This document shows, one piece after another, positions 25,867-35,685 of a stretch of 64,000 bases of DNA. The notes beneath the pieces are model-generated. The model had not been told where the DNA came from. It searched no databases and saw nothing but the letters and a program-made list of their open reading frames with translations. The DNA lies in the NCBI RefSeq assembly GCF_000744945.1, contig NZ_JQMX01000001.1:3359130-3423129 (forward strand), read 5' to 3'. Made by a program: the position numbers and the translations under genes. The stretch comes from Carnobacterium maltaromaticum DSM 20342. GTDB taxonomy: Bacteria > Bacillota > Bacilli > Lactobacillales > Carnobacteriaceae. Positions within the stretch are counted from its first letter, which is position 1. Each line of letters starts with the position of its first letter.

Positions 25867-27060
25867 ATGAAAAAAAAGATTATGTTAATCCATCATTCTG
25901 GTTTAATAGGTGGTGGGAGCATAAGTTTACTTAATATCCTGAAAGAACTTAAAGATGATCATGAGGTAGTTTTGTATCTGACTACTTATCCAAATGATTT
26001 TCATGAGTACTTAAAAAAAGAAAATATAGAGTCGGTAGAATGCTCAATAAAATTTGCTAAAATTACTTATTATAGTGGTGGTAATAATATTTTTAATCCA
26101 AAGTTTTGGTATCATTCTTTAAAAATATTAACTCAAAAAAATTATTGGAATAAAATTTTAGAAAAAGAATCACCTGATTTAGTTATGGTAAATTCTAAAG
26201 TGATGTGTTGGTTTGGAAAATTAACTAAGATTAAAAAAATAAAAAGTATATGTTTTGTAAGAGAGACAGTTAAAGGAAATCCTAAAAATCTCATTAATAA
26301 CTTGATTAATAACATGTTGGATAATTTTAATAGTGTGATATTTTTATCAGAGTTCGATTCTTCTCAGGCTAATTTAAAAAAAGCAAAAAAAATTATTTCT
26401 CATGATTTTATAAATATGTCTGTGTACAACAGTAATTACTCTAAAGAAATGGCTTGTAAAGAATTAGGAATCAATTCCTCTGCGTTTAATATTCTTTATG
26501 TAGGTGGCGTGAATAAAATAAAAGGAATTTATACATTACTGAAGGCATTAAAAATATTAGAACATGAAAATATAAAAATTATAATAGCAGGTTCTGGACT
26601 AAAAGAAGGCAGTAAGAAAGAATGGATTATGAGAACGGGCCAATTATTATTTTCAAAAAAAATAGAAAAGTATATTGAAGTTAACAGATTACAAGGAAAA
26701 ATAGAGTTTATTGGGGTTCAAAAGAATATGAGTATTCCCTATACAGCATGTGATATTTTGGTGTTTCCTATGACCAAATCTCATCAAGCCAGACCTGCTT
26801 TTGAAGTGGGGTTATTCAAAAAAACTGTTCTCATTTCTAATTTCTCCAATATATATGAATTTATTACAGATTTAAAAAATGGGCTGTACTTTGATAATCG
26901 TGATGAAAAAGATTTGGCTGATAAGATAATGTTAGTAAAAAATAACTCTTTACTGAGGGGACAACTAGGAGAAGCTAATTTTGCTAATACTATGAGCAAA
27001 CATTTACCTGAATTTGCGTTAAAAGAACTGCTAGAAGAAATAGATCAATTGTTAAAGTAG
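25867..27060 (+). CDS. GT4 family glycosyltransferase
   Basis: 397 residues from ATG 25867, chosen because GGAG lies 8 bases before it; the GTG at 25858 is too close. The N-terminal acceptor domain starts KIMLIHHSGLIGGGSISL; the donor domain has YVGGVNKIKGIYTLLKAL and IIAGSG, ending with ARPAFEVGLFKKTVLIS. Glycosyltransferase of the polysaccharide repeat unit; specificity not readable. Confidence 0.85.
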   Translation: MKKKIMLIHHSGLIGGGSISLLNILKELKDDHEVVLYLTTYPNDFHEYLKKENIESVECSIKFAKITYYSGGNNIFNPKFWYHSLKILTQKNYWNKILEKESPDLVMVNSKVMCWFGKLTKIKKIKSICFVRETVKGNPKNLINNLINNMLDNFNSVIFLSEFDSSQANLKKAKKIISHDFINMSVYNSNYSKEMACKELGINSSAFNILYVGGVNKIKGIYTLLKALKILEHENIKIIIAGSGLKEGSKKEWIMRTGQLLFSKKIEKYIEVNRLQGKIEFIGVQKNMSIPYTACDILVFPMTKSHQARPAFEVGLFKKTVLISNFSNIYEFITDLKNGLYFDNRDEKDLADKIMLVKNNSLLRGQLGEANFANTMSKHLPEFALKELLEEIDQLLK

Positions 27061-27115
27061 AATAATATATTTTTAATCCAAATAATTAACTATCAAGTTG
27101 AAAGGATTGTTTATT

Positions 27116-28270
27116 GTGAAAAAAATAAAATATATTGGTTTTTATGACAGAGAAGAAAATAAAAAAGAAAATAGAAATTATGTATTATCAGCTACCAATA
27201 AAATGGATTATATTATTGACTCACTTGTCTGTGAAGAGTTTTCTGTTGACATTATTTCCCCTTCATGGACATATAACAAACAGAAATATTCTGGTAGCAT
27301 AAGTGAAATAAGAAAAGATGTTAAACTTAGACTCTTCAAAACACTACCGTGGGGAAATAAATTTTTTAAGTTTATTAGTCTTTTTTATAGTACTATTTCT
27401 TTATTTTTTTTTATAATGAAAAATTCTGAGAAAAATGAAAAAATTATTGTTTACCATTCGCCATATCTTTTTTTGTGCGTATATTTACTAAAAAAAATAA
27501 AAGGTATCTATTTAATTTTAGAGCTTGAAGAGAAGTATAGTGATGTTAAAAATGTTAATTATTTTTTTGAAAAAATGGAAATGGCGGTAATAAATAGTGC
27601 AGATGCATTTATTTACTCAACAGAGCTATTTAGAGAATCTATAAATAGTTCTAAACCTACAGTTATTTGTAATGGCATATATCTAAAAAAAGAAATAAAT
27701 AAAGTGAAATTTAACGATAATAAAAAACATTTAGTCTATTCAGGTATAATAGATAAATATAAAGGGGGAGCTGATATTGCTCTAGACGCAGCTCTGCATT
27801 TAAGTAATCTATTTCATCTTCATATTATTGGTTTTGGAAGAGAAGAAGATATTGGTGACCTGAAAGACAAAATAAAAAAATATAAGAATAAAACAGAGTG
27901 TGTTATTAGCTATGATGGAGTTTTTTTTGGTGATGATTATAATAAATTTCTTCAAAAATGTGATTTAGGGTTAAGTACCCAAAGATCTAAAACAAATTTT
28001 AATGAAACATCATTTCCTTCTAAAATATTTTCTTATCTAAGTAACAATTTACGCGTTGTTTCAGTTAGATTGAAGGTGTTGGAGGTATGCAAAGTCAACC
28101 ATCTTTTATATTATTATGAAGGTGATTCCCCTATTAATCTTGCTGATAGTATAAAAAAAATCGATTTTAATGATGAATACAGTGGAATAGATTCTATTGG
28201 TAAATTAAATCGTGAATTTAGAAGCCAGTTAAAAGATATAATTTGCGAAGGAGAAAATAATGATTCATAG
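27116..28270 (+). CDS. GT4-like glycosyltransferase
   Basis: 384 residues from GTG 27116, with AAAGGA 9 bases upstream; the TTG at 27098 would lie before that site. The N-terminal domain is very AT-rich and diverged. The C-terminal domain has VYSGIIDKYKGGADIALDAA, IIGFGREED and FPSKIFSYLSNN, typical of the GT4 donor fold. It overlaps the flippase gene by 11 bases. Confidence 0.82.
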   Translation: MKKIKYIGFYDREENKKENRNYVLSATNKMDYIIDSLVCEEFSVDIISPSWTYNKQKYSGSISEIRKDVKLRLFKTLPWGNKFFKFISLFYSTISLFFFIMKNSEKNEKIIVYHSPYLFLCVYLLKKIKGIYLILELEEKYSDVKNVNYFFEKMEMAVINSADAFIYSTELFRESINSSKPTVICNGIYLKKEINKVKFNDNKKHLVYSGIIDKYKGGADIALDAALHLSNLFHLHIIGFGREEDIGDLKDKIKKYKNKTECVISYDGVFFGDDYNKFLQKCDLGLSTQRSKTNFNETSFPSKIFSYLSNNLRVVSVRLKVLEVCKVNHLLYYYEGDSPINLADSIKKIDFNDEYSGIDSIGKLNREFRSQLKDIICEGENNDS

Positions 28271-29642
28271 AATAAAAGAGTACCTTGAAAAGTTAGGAAG
28301 TTCTAATAAACAGATTTTATCAAATATATTTGGTTCTTTTTTGATAAAAGGTGGGGCAATGCTTTTAAGTTTGTTTACATTGCCAGCATATATGAGATAT
28401 TTTGATAATCAATTAATTTTAGGCTTTTGGTTTACTGCTTTATCTGTTTTATCTTGGATACTTACTTTTGATTTAGGGATAGGAAATGGTTTAAGAAATA
28501 ATTTGGTAACGGCTCTAGTAGATAGAGATAAAGATAAAGTAAAGAGATACATCTCTTCCGCTTATCTAGTTATGTTTTTAATTGTTTGTATATCATATGG
28601 TGTTAGTTATTTTATTTTTCCAATCATTGACTTTAATCTGATTTTTAATGTTCCGAAAGATATACTATCTGCGGATGTCTTATTGAAGGTTTCACAAATA
28701 ATTTTTATTGGAATCATGATTCAGTTTCTATTAAGACTTGTTATTTCCATATTTTATGCACTACAAAAAGCCGTTGTGCCTAATTTGTTAACTCTTATTT
28801 CGACTATTATTCAATTGATGTATGTGCTTTTCGCTCATTCCTCAACAGTGGAACAAAATTTAATTAATTTTGCTTATGTAAATATATTAGCCGTTAACCT
28901 TCCTTTATTAATAGCTACAGTATTTATTTTCACTGGATCTTTAAAGGGGTGTGCTCCAAATATTAAATTTTTTACAAAACAATTAGCTTACGATGTGATG
29001 AAACTAGGAGGTGTTTTTTTCTGGATCCAAGTCATGTATATGATTTTAACCGCAACTAATGATATTATGATATCTTGGTTTGCTGGTCCAGATAAAGTTG
29101 TAGAGTATCAGGTGTACAATAGATTATTTACTTTAATTGGAACTTTTTTTTCATTAGCATTAACCCCTATTTGGTCAGCTGTAACAAAGGCGTTTTCAGA
29201 AGAAAAGTATTCTTGGATAGTTAAATTATACCGAATACTAAAAAAAACAGCTGTTTTAGCTGTTGTGTTGGAAATTTTACTAATTCCTTTCTTACAAGCA
29301 CTAGTTAATCTCTGGTTAGGAAAAAATACAATTGAAATTAATTTCACATATGCTTTTATTTTTGCAATATTTGGTAGTCTAATGATATGGAATAGTGTTC
29401 TTTCTAGCATAGCAAATGGTATGGGAATATTAAAGACTCAATTGCTTTTTTTTACTGTAGGTGCGATAATAAAATTGCCGATAGTTTATGTTTTAAATTA
29501 TTTTTTCAATAGTTGGATTGTTGTAATAATGGCTAATATTTTGGTTTTAATCCCTTTTTGTATCATTCAACCCGTTACAATAAACAATTATTTAAAAGAA
29601 AAGACCAGAATTGAATCCTCAAAAAATAACGAACTGTGTTAA
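28260..29642 (+). CDS. wzx: Polysaccharide flippase (Wzx, MATE-like)
   Basis: 460-residue membrane protein with 12 or more hydrophobic helices, expected to move the lipid-linked repeat unit to the outer face of the membrane. The N-terminal signature SNIFGSFLIKGGAMLLSLF and the conserved FDLGIGNGLRNNLVTAL are typical of O-unit flippases. ATG 28260 lies in the end of the preceding gene behind GAAGGAG. Completes the Wzx/Wzy machinery with the polymerase at 24739. Confidence 0.9.
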   Translation: MIHRIKEYLEKLGSSNKQILSNIFGSFLIKGGAMLLSLFTLPAYMRYFDNQLILGFWFTALSVLSWILTFDLGIGNGLRNNLVTALVDRDKDKVKRYISSAYLVMFLIVCISYGVSYFIFPIIDFNLIFNVPKDILSADVLLKVSQIIFIGIMIQFLLRLVISIFYALQKAVVPNLLTLISTIIQLMYVLFAHSSTVEQNLINFAYVNILAVNLPLLIATVFIFTGSLKGCAPNIKFFTKQLAYDVMKLGGVFFWIQVMYMILTATNDIMISWFAGPDKVVEYQVYNRLFTLIGTFFSLALTPIWSAVTKAFSEEKYSWIVKLYRILKKTAVLAVVLEILLIPFLQALVNLWLGKNTIEINFTYAFIFAIFGSLMIWNSVLSSIANGMGILKTQLLFFTVGAIIKLPIVYVLNYFFNSWIVVIMANILVLIPFCIIQPVTINNYLKEKTRIESSKNNELC

Positions 29643-29678
29643 TTTTAAAATGCATTTACAAGATAAGGAGATAATTGT

Positions 29679-30596
29679 ATGTCGAAAACAAAAAAAATTT
29701 TAATAATGTTATTGTGTTTATTTTTACTCATAATTGGTGCAATTGGTGTATATGCTTTTAAAGTCTATCGAGATGTTACTAATACGACCGATAATATTTA
29801 TGAGAAAGTTGATAAGGATGAGGTCCGTAATGACCCAGTTAGTGTGGATAAAGGTGAAGACCCATTTTCAGTATTACTATTAGGAGTAGATACTGGTGAT
29901 TTAGGTAGAACAGAGCAAGGTCGCTCAGACTCTATTATGGTTGTTACGGTTAATCCAAACACTAATGAATCTAAAATAGTAAGTATTCCTCGTGATACTT
30001 ATACTGAAATTATTGGACAGGGCACTACAGATAAAATTAACCATGCGTATGCTTTTGGTGGAACTGCGATGGCTGTTAATACAGTTCAAAATTTATTGAA
30101 TATACCTATTGATTATTATATAGAAGTCAACATGCAAGGAGTTAAGGATTTAGTTGATGCTGTTGGTGGGATCGATGTAAATAGTCCGCTTGAGTTTAAA
30201 CAAAATGGATTTGAGTTTACTAAAGGTCCGGTTCACTTAGATGGAGAAAAAGCACTAGCTTTTTCTAGAAATAGATATGATGATCCAACTGGAGATTACG
30301 GTCGCCAAGGACGTCAACGACAAGTTATTGAAGCAGTAGTTAAAAAAGCTGCAACTTTTTCTACATTAACGAATTACAAAGATATTTTAAATGCACTACA
30401 AAATAACATGAAAACAAATTTAACTTTCGATAATATGTATGACATTCAAGCGAAATATAAGGCGGCAGCCGGTAATATTGAACAAGTACAAATGCAAGGA
30501 ACTGGAGAAATGATTAATGATATTTCTTACCAAATCATTTCTCCAGATGAATTAGCACGAGTATCCGGTATTTTACGTAATAATTTAGAACTTTAA
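29679..30596 (+). CDS. LytR-CpsA-Psr family glycopolymer ligase, full copy
   Basis: Attaches finished polysaccharide or teichoic acid to peptidoglycan. 305 residues: one N-terminal membrane anchor (about residues 6-28), then the extracellular LCP domain with PFSVLLLGVDTGDLGR, RSDSIMVVTVNPN, SIPRDTYTEI and the Arg/Asp-rich segment RYDDPTGDYGRQGRQRQV. Its last third is nearly identical to the truncated LCP at 35255-35614. A decayed galU start follows, as the intact galU follows the second copy. Confidence 0.93.
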   Translation: MSKTKKILIMLLCLFLLIIGAIGVYAFKVYRDVTNTTDNIYEKVDKDEVRNDPVSVDKGEDPFSVLLLGVDTGDLGRTEQGRSDSIMVVTVNPNTNESKIVSIPRDTYTEIIGQGTTDKINHAYAFGGTAMAVNTVQNLLNIPIDYYIEVNMQGVKDLVDAVGGIDVNSPLEFKQNGFEFTKGPVHLDGEKALAFSRNRYDDPTGDYGRQGRQRQVIEAVVKKAATFSTLTNYKDILNALQNNMKTNLTFDNMYDIQAKYKAAAGNIEQVQMQGTGEMINDISYQIISPDELARVSGILRNNLEL

Positions 30597-30650
30597 TAAT
30601 TGCAAAAGGAACACTGAAGTAGTGATTCTTTTACTAGAAGGAAAAATAAA

Positions 30651-30862
30651 ATGAAAAAAGTAAAACCCCAGTTGTGGGCTTAGGCACACACTTCTTGCCA
30701 GCAACTAAAGCTTTGATGAAATAAATGTTACTGATTGTTGATAAGCCAACGATTCAATTTATTGTCGAAGAAGCAAAGACTGATGGAATTGAAGATATTT
30801 TAATTATTACGGGTAAATGTAACCCAACGATTGAAAATTATTTTGATTAAAATCCAGAATTA
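30651..30862 (+). pseudogene. galU: Decayed 5' part of galU
   Basis: About 210 bases closely matching the start of the intact galU at 35686, including its ribosome binding site AGAAGGA and the hairpin-like leader. The frame is broken early (stop after ten codons), with further stops, and similarity ends near 30862, where glycosyltransferase-like sequence begins. Confidence 0.88.
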
Positions 30863-31748
30863 GTTGAAGAATTAAAAAAATCTGGATATGCTGCTACTGT
30901 GGTTATAGCAGAAAAATCAAATAATATAGATAAAACAAAAGTGACTGTTGAAAATGATATTGAGGTTTTGAGAGTCAGAGTTGGGAATCAATTTGCTGTA
31001 GGTCTAGTTGAAAAAGGTATTACAACCCTAAAAGTGAAGCCGTTATTAAAAAAACTATCAATATTCAGATAGGATTGGTTGTATGTCTAAGGCAAATATC
31101 AATTTTATCAATGAACAAGAAAAATCTAAGCTTAGTAATAAGTTTGAACTATTTCCGAATGCAATGAGAATAGATGACCAATTAGAAGTGAATATGAGTT
31201 GCCTTTGAATCGGCGAATATTCATTTTTGGATGGAATACAGGAAAACCGTAAGCAATTGATTTTTTATTAGCGTCTATTCATATTTTAGCTAATTACCAA
31301 GAATCTTATTTTTAATCGTTGGAGATGGAGCTGAAAAAATAAAATTTTAGACTATATAAACAAAGAAAACCCAAGTAACTTAAAATTTATATCTAAACTA
31401 CCACGAGTAGAGTATGATAAAATTATGAAAGCAAGTGATGTAGGACTAATTTTATTAAATTCCCAACTTACAATTGCTACCTATCCTTCCATGACATGAA
31501 AGTTTCCCATATTGGCAGCGACAGATACCGTTATAGATCTAAAGTCATTGATAGAGGATGAAGCCAAGTGTGGCTACTGGTGTGAGTCAGTAAATCATGA
31601 AGAGTTTGTGAATCAAGTGAAATTATTTATAGAAGATAAGAATTTATGAGATAGTCTTGGTAATAATGGTAGAGATTATTTAGTAAAGCAATTTGATGTG
31701 AAAATATCCGTTAAATTAATAGAAAATTTTATTATGGAGGATTCCTAA
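30862..31748 (+). pseudogene. Decayed GT4 glycosyltransferase (WbuB-like)
   Basis: Conceptual translation gives VEELKKSGYAATVVIAEKS, then GNQFAVGLVEKGITTL and further on FISKLPRVEYDKIMKASDVG, VGLILLNSQLTIATYPSMT and FPILAATDTV. These are the N- and C-terminal blocks of WbuB-type transferases, which usually transfer FucNAc-like sugars. At least six in-frame stops and frame changes break it. The ending ENFIMEDS with stop at 31746-31748 directly abuts capE, as an intact gene would. Confidence 0.82.
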
Positions 31749-32768
31749 ATGTTTAAAAATAAAACACTTTTAATAACTGGTGGAACTGGTTCTTTTGGAA
31801 ATGCAGTTCTTAAAGGATTTTTAGCAAGCGATATTAAAGAAATTCGTATTTTTTCTAGAGATGAAAAAAAACAAGATGATATGCGAAAAAAATACAATAA
31901 TCCTAAAATAAAATATTTCATTGGGGATGTTAGAGACATTAACAGTGTGAAAAATGCGATGTATGGAGTGGATTTTGTGTTTCATGCTGCTGCATTAAAG
32001 CAAGTACCTTCGTGCGAGTTTTTCCCAATGGAAGCAGTTAAAACAAATGTCATTGGAACTGATAATGTATTGACTGCTGCAATTGACGAAGGTGTTAAAA
32101 AAGTTATTTGCTTGTCAACAGATAAAGCCGCTTATCCGATTAATGCTATGGGAACTTCAAAGGCTATGATGGAAAAAGTATTTGTAGCTAAATCAAGAAA
32201 TATTGACCCTGATAAAACATTGGTTTGCGGAACTCGTTATGGGAATGTAATGGCATCTCGCGGTAGTGTGATACCTTTATTTGTAGAGCAGCTAAAACAA
32301 GGGAATCCAATAACAGTTACAGAATCTAGTATGACCCGTTTTATGATGAGTTTAGAAGAAGCAGTTGATTTAGTTATTTTTGCTTTTAACAACGCTCAAC
32401 AAGGTGATATTATGGTTCAAAAAGCACCCGCTAGTACTATTGAAACGTTAGTAGCGGCCTTGCAGAAGATATTTAAAACAAATGTACCTGTTGAAGTTAT
32501 TGGGATACGACATGGAGAAAAAATGTATGAATCATTATTGACCAAGGAAGAAGCAGCTACTGCTATTGATATGGGTGATTTTTACAGAGTTCCATCGGAC
32601 AAGCGCGATTTAAATTATGGCAAATATTTTGATCATGGAAATACTGAAGCTGTGCATATCGATGAGTACAACTCTGATAATACAGAGCAATTAGATATTG
32701 AGGGATTAACAGAATTATTGCTGAAATTGGACTATATTCAAAATGAGTTAGATAAGTGGGGAAATTAA
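31749..32768 (+). CDS. capE: UDP-GlcNAc 4,6-dehydratase/5-epimerase (CapE/FnlA)
   Basis: First enzyme of UDP-N-acetyl-L-fucosamine synthesis. 339 residues, soluble SDR fold. TGGTGSFGNAVL binds NADP; CLSTDKAAYPINAMGTSKAM carries the catalytic residues; CGTRYGNVMASRGSVIPLF is typical of the CapE/WbjB/FnlA group. The start codon directly follows the stop of the decayed transferase, behind GGAGG. Intact. Confidence 0.93.
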   Translation: MFKNKTLLITGGTGSFGNAVLKGFLASDIKEIRIFSRDEKKQDDMRKKYNNPKIKYFIGDVRDINSVKNAMYGVDFVFHAAALKQVPSCEFFPMEAVKTNVIGTDNVLTAAIDEGVKKVICLSTDKAAYPINAMGTSKAMMEKVFVAKSRNIDPDKTLVCGTRYGNVMASRGSVIPLFVEQLKQGNPITVTESSMTRFMMSLEEAVDLVIFAFNNAQQGDIMVQKAPASTIETLVAALQKIFKTNVPVEVIGIRHGEKMYESLLTKEEAATAIDMGDFYRVPSDKRDLNYGKYFDHGNTEAVHIDEYNSDNTEQLDIEGLTELLLKLDYIQNELDKWGN

Positions 32769-32770
32769 AG

Positions 32771-33880
32771 ATGAATATACTAGTTACTGGTGCAGATGGC
32801 TTTATAGGGAAAAATTTAATAGCACAACTGAAAAACGAAGGTTTTTTTAATATTCAAAAATATACCTCGGATGATTCATTAGAAGATTTAGAGAAGTTTA
32901 CCAAACAATGTGATTTTATTTATCATTTGGCTGGTGTTAATCGTCCAACAAATGATTCTGAATTTTATGAAGGAAATACGAATTTCACAGAAACTTTAAT
33001 TTCTCTTTTAGAAAAAAATGAGAACCATGTGCCGATACTTGTATCTTCATCTATTCAGGCAATAAATGGTAATCCCTATGGTATTAGTAAACGCCAAGCG
33101 GAAGATATTATTTTTAGTTATGGAGAAAGAAATAATTGCGAAGTCATGGTATATAGACTTCAAAATCTTTTTGGAAAATGGAGTAAGCCAAATTACAATA
33201 GTGTAGTAGCCACGTTTTGCTATAATAGTTCAAGAGGGATACCTTTAGAAATAAATAATCCATCTTCTGAAATTACTCTATCCTATATTGATGACGTAAT
33301 CAAAGAGTTTATTCGTGCCTTAAAAGACCAACCGACTAGAAAAAATAATTTTTGTATAGTTCCTATAGAATATAAAAGTACCGTAGGAGAATTAGCTGAA
33401 AAAATAATCCAGTTTAACGAGAATCGTAAAACTTTAGTCATGCCATCATTAAAAAATCAATTTAATCGAGATTTATATGCAACCTATCTTTCTTATTTGG
33501 ATGAATCTAATTTTTCATATAATTTGAAAAAAAATAGTGATGACCGAGGTTGGTTAGCTGAATTTATTAAATCAAAAGACAATGGTCAAATTTTTATTTC
33601 AACAACCAAGCCCGGAATTGCTCGAGGAAATCATTGGCATAATACTAAGGTAGAAAAATTTTTGGTTATAAAGGGTAGTGCTAGTATAAAATTTAGAAAT
33701 GTAAATGATGATAAAGTGATAGAATACAAAGTAACAGGTGAAAATCTTGAAGTGGTTGATATACCTGCTGGATATACGCATTCTATTCAAAATAGTGGTG
33801 ATGAAGAGCTGATTACATTATTTTGGGCATGTGAAATATTCGATCAGGATAACCCTGATACTTACTACGTGGAGGTATAA
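32771..33880 (+). CDS. capF: UDP-sugar 4-reductase with C-terminal cupin (CapF/FnlB)
   Basis: Second enzyme of the UDP-L-FucNAc pathway. 369 residues from ATG 32771 (the GTG at 32756 overlaps capE). N-terminal SDR domain with TGADGFIGKNLI and NPYGISKRQAED; C-terminal cupin from about residue 255 with GIARGNHWHNTKVEKFLVIKG cut here as two motifs, ARGNHWHNTK for the metal site and DIPAGYTHSI. Full length and intact. Confidence 0.93.
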   Translation: MNILVTGADGFIGKNLIAQLKNEGFFNIQKYTSDDSLEDLEKFTKQCDFIYHLAGVNRPTNDSEFYEGNTNFTETLISLLEKNENHVPILVSSSIQAINGNPYGISKRQAEDIIFSYGERNNCEVMVYRLQNLFGKWSKPNYNSVVATFCYNSSRGIPLEINNPSSEITLSYIDDVIKEFIRALKDQPTRKNNFCIVPIEYKSTVGELAEKIIQFNENRKTLVMPSLKNQFNRDLYATYLSYLDESNFSYNLKKNSDDRGWLAEFIKSKDNGQIFISTTKPGIARGNHWHNTKVEKFLVIKGSASIKFRNVNDDKVIEYKVTGENLEVVDIPAGYTHSIQNSGDEELITLFWACEIFDQDNPDTYYVEV

Positions 33881-33888
33881 ATTTAATT

Positions 33889-35013
33889 ATGAAAAAACTA
33901 AAATTAATGACTATTATTGGAACTAGACCAGAAATTATTCGATTATCTGCTACTATCAAAGCATGCGACAGATATTTTGATCATATTCTTGTCCATACAG
34001 GACAAAATTGGGACTATACATTAAACCAAGTTTTTTTTGATGATTTAGGCTTGCGACAACCAGATTATTTTTTGGAGAGCGTCGGTGATAATTTAGGAGA
34101 AACTATGGGAAATATTATAGCTAAGTCATTTGGGGTGTTGGCAAGTGAACAACCAGATGCATTATTAGTTTTAGGAGATACAAATTCTGCATTGTCTGCA
34201 ATTAGTGCCAAACGTTTGAAGATTCCTATTTTTCATATGGAGGCTGGAAATCGTTGTTTTGATCAAAATGTTCCGGAAGAAATTAACCGAAAGATTGTCG
34301 ATCATATAAGTGATATAAACTTACCTTACACAGAACATTCAAGAAGGTATTTATTATCAGAAGGATTTAAAAAAGAGCATATATATGTGACGGGTTCTCC
34401 GATTCAAGAAGTTTTACAAGAACATATGAGCAATATTGAAAAAAGTACAATTGTAAAAGAGTTAAATTTAGAAAAAAATAAATATATGATTGTATCTGCA
34501 CATAGAGAAGAAAATATAGATAATGAAGAAAACTTTTTTGATTTAATGAATGCGATTAATAAAATTGCAGAAGAATATCAACTTCCAATTATTTATTCAG
34601 CACATCCTAGAAGTATGAAATATATTGAAGGTAGAAAGTTTAAATTTCATCCACTTGTAAAGACGTTAAAACCTTTTGGCTTTTTAGATTATAATCAACT
34701 GCAAAAAAATGCTTTATGTGTTTTATCTGATAGTGGAACATTATCAGAAGAAAGTGCAATGTTAGGATTTACAGGTGTATTATTAAGAACATCGACTGAA
34801 AGACCTGAAGTATTAGATAAAGGTACTGTGGTTGTTGCAGGGATTAAAGCTGATGATGTACAGCAAGCAGTTGAATTAGCGATAGCAATGGCTGAACATG
34901 ATGAAAAAACAGTGCTAGCACCTGATTATGTAGATACAAATGTTTCTATTAAAGTAGTCAAAATTATTCAAAGTTATACAAAAATAATTAATCAGTTTAC
35001 TTGGAGAAAATAG
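33889..35013 (+). CDS. capG: UDP-2-acetamido-2,6-dideoxy-hexose 2-epimerase (CapG/FnlC)
   Basis: Third enzyme of UDP-L-FucNAc synthesis, a non-hydrolysing 2-epimerase. 374 residues: IIGTRPEIIRLSATIKAC at the start, LVLGDTNSALSA, MEAGNRCFDQNVPEEINR and the C-terminal LSDSGTLSEESAMLG. The NRCFDQNVPEE form separates it from WecB/MnaA, which has GLRT at this point (compare the gene at 36867). GTGGAGG ribosome binding site. Confidence 0.92.
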   Translation: MKKLKLMTIIGTRPEIIRLSATIKACDRYFDHILVHTGQNWDYTLNQVFFDDLGLRQPDYFLESVGDNLGETMGNIIAKSFGVLASEQPDALLVLGDTNSALSAISAKRLKIPIFHMEAGNRCFDQNVPEEINRKIVDHISDINLPYTEHSRRYLLSEGFKKEHIYVTGSPIQEVLQEHMSNIEKSTIVKELNLEKNKYMIVSAHREENIDNEENFFDLMNAINKIAEEYQLPIIYSAHPRSMKYIEGRKFKFHPLVKTLKPFGFLDYNQLQKNALCVLSDSGTLSEESAMLGFTGVLLRTSTERPEVLDKGTVVVAGIKADDVQQAVELAIAMAEHDEKTVLAPDYVDTNVSIKVVKIIQSYTKIINQFTWRK

Positions 35014-35102
35014 AAAGTAAGAATTTTATGTATGAGGTATTCTTAAAATGTAATAATCAAAGCTAATTTTTGTAAAGAATAACTTCTTTTTCGGAGGGAA
35101 AT

Positions 35103-35273
35103 ATGGAAAAATTAAATAGGGACAGTGGATTAAATAAAATTATGAGTGGAATCATTATAATTTTCTTCTTCTTAGTTACCTTGATACCTAGAAGTCATTC
35201 AAATATTAAATTACCGTTAATGGTTATTTTACTTTTCACATCAATTTTATTTTTGATGGTACCCAAGCGTTAG
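35103..35273 (+). pseudogene. 5' stub of a polysaccharide membrane protein, probably a polymerase
   Basis: 56-residue frame, MEKLNRDSGLNKIMSG then two hydrophobic segments and a stop (TAG 35271) reached just after sequence changes to LCP gene DNA near 35255. A strong CGGAGGG ribosome binding site shows it was a real gene start. The two adjacent hydrophobic spans at the N-terminus suggest an O-antigen-polymerase-like protein, but too little is left to be sure. Confidence 0.7.
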
Positions 35274-35614
35274 CATTTTCACGTATGCGTTATGATGATC
35301 CAACTGGTGATTATGGTCGCCAAGGACGTCAACGTCAAGTTATTGAAGCTGTAGTTAAAAAAGCTGCCACATTCTCTACATTAACAAATTACAAGGATAT
35401 TTTAAATGCATTACAAAATAACATGAAAACAAACTTAACTTTCGATAATATGTACGACATTCAAGCGAAATATAAGGCGGCAGCCGGTAATATCGAGCAA
35501 GTACAAATGCAAGGAACTGGCGAAATGATTAATGATATTTCTTACCAGATCATTGCTCCAGATGAGTTAGCACGAGTTTCAGGTATTTTACGTAATAATT
35601 TGGAATTAAAATAA
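35255..35614 (+). pseudogene. Truncated second copy of the LCP gene (3' third)
   Basis: Continues in one frame from the fusion point as DGTQALAFSRMRYDDPTGDYG to the natural end. Its last 107 residues differ from the full LCP (29679-30596) at one position plus an added C-terminal Lys, with mostly silent DNA changes. The membrane anchor and core catalytic half are missing, so it cannot act as an LCP enzyme. Confidence 0.9.
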
Positions 35615-35618
35615 ATAC

Positions 35619-35670
35619 AAAAGGGACACTGAGATAGTGAATTTTGCTATGCAATAGTGTTCCTTTTATT
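35619..35670 (+). terminator. Hairpin between the LCP remnant and galU
   Basis: AAAAGGGACACT (35619-35630) pairs with AGTGTTCCTTTT (35656-35667). A related hairpin follows the first LCP copy near 30604-30635. Probably a terminator or attenuator native to the LCP-galU junction. Confidence 0.6.
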
Positions 35671-35685
35671 AGAAGGAGCATAACC

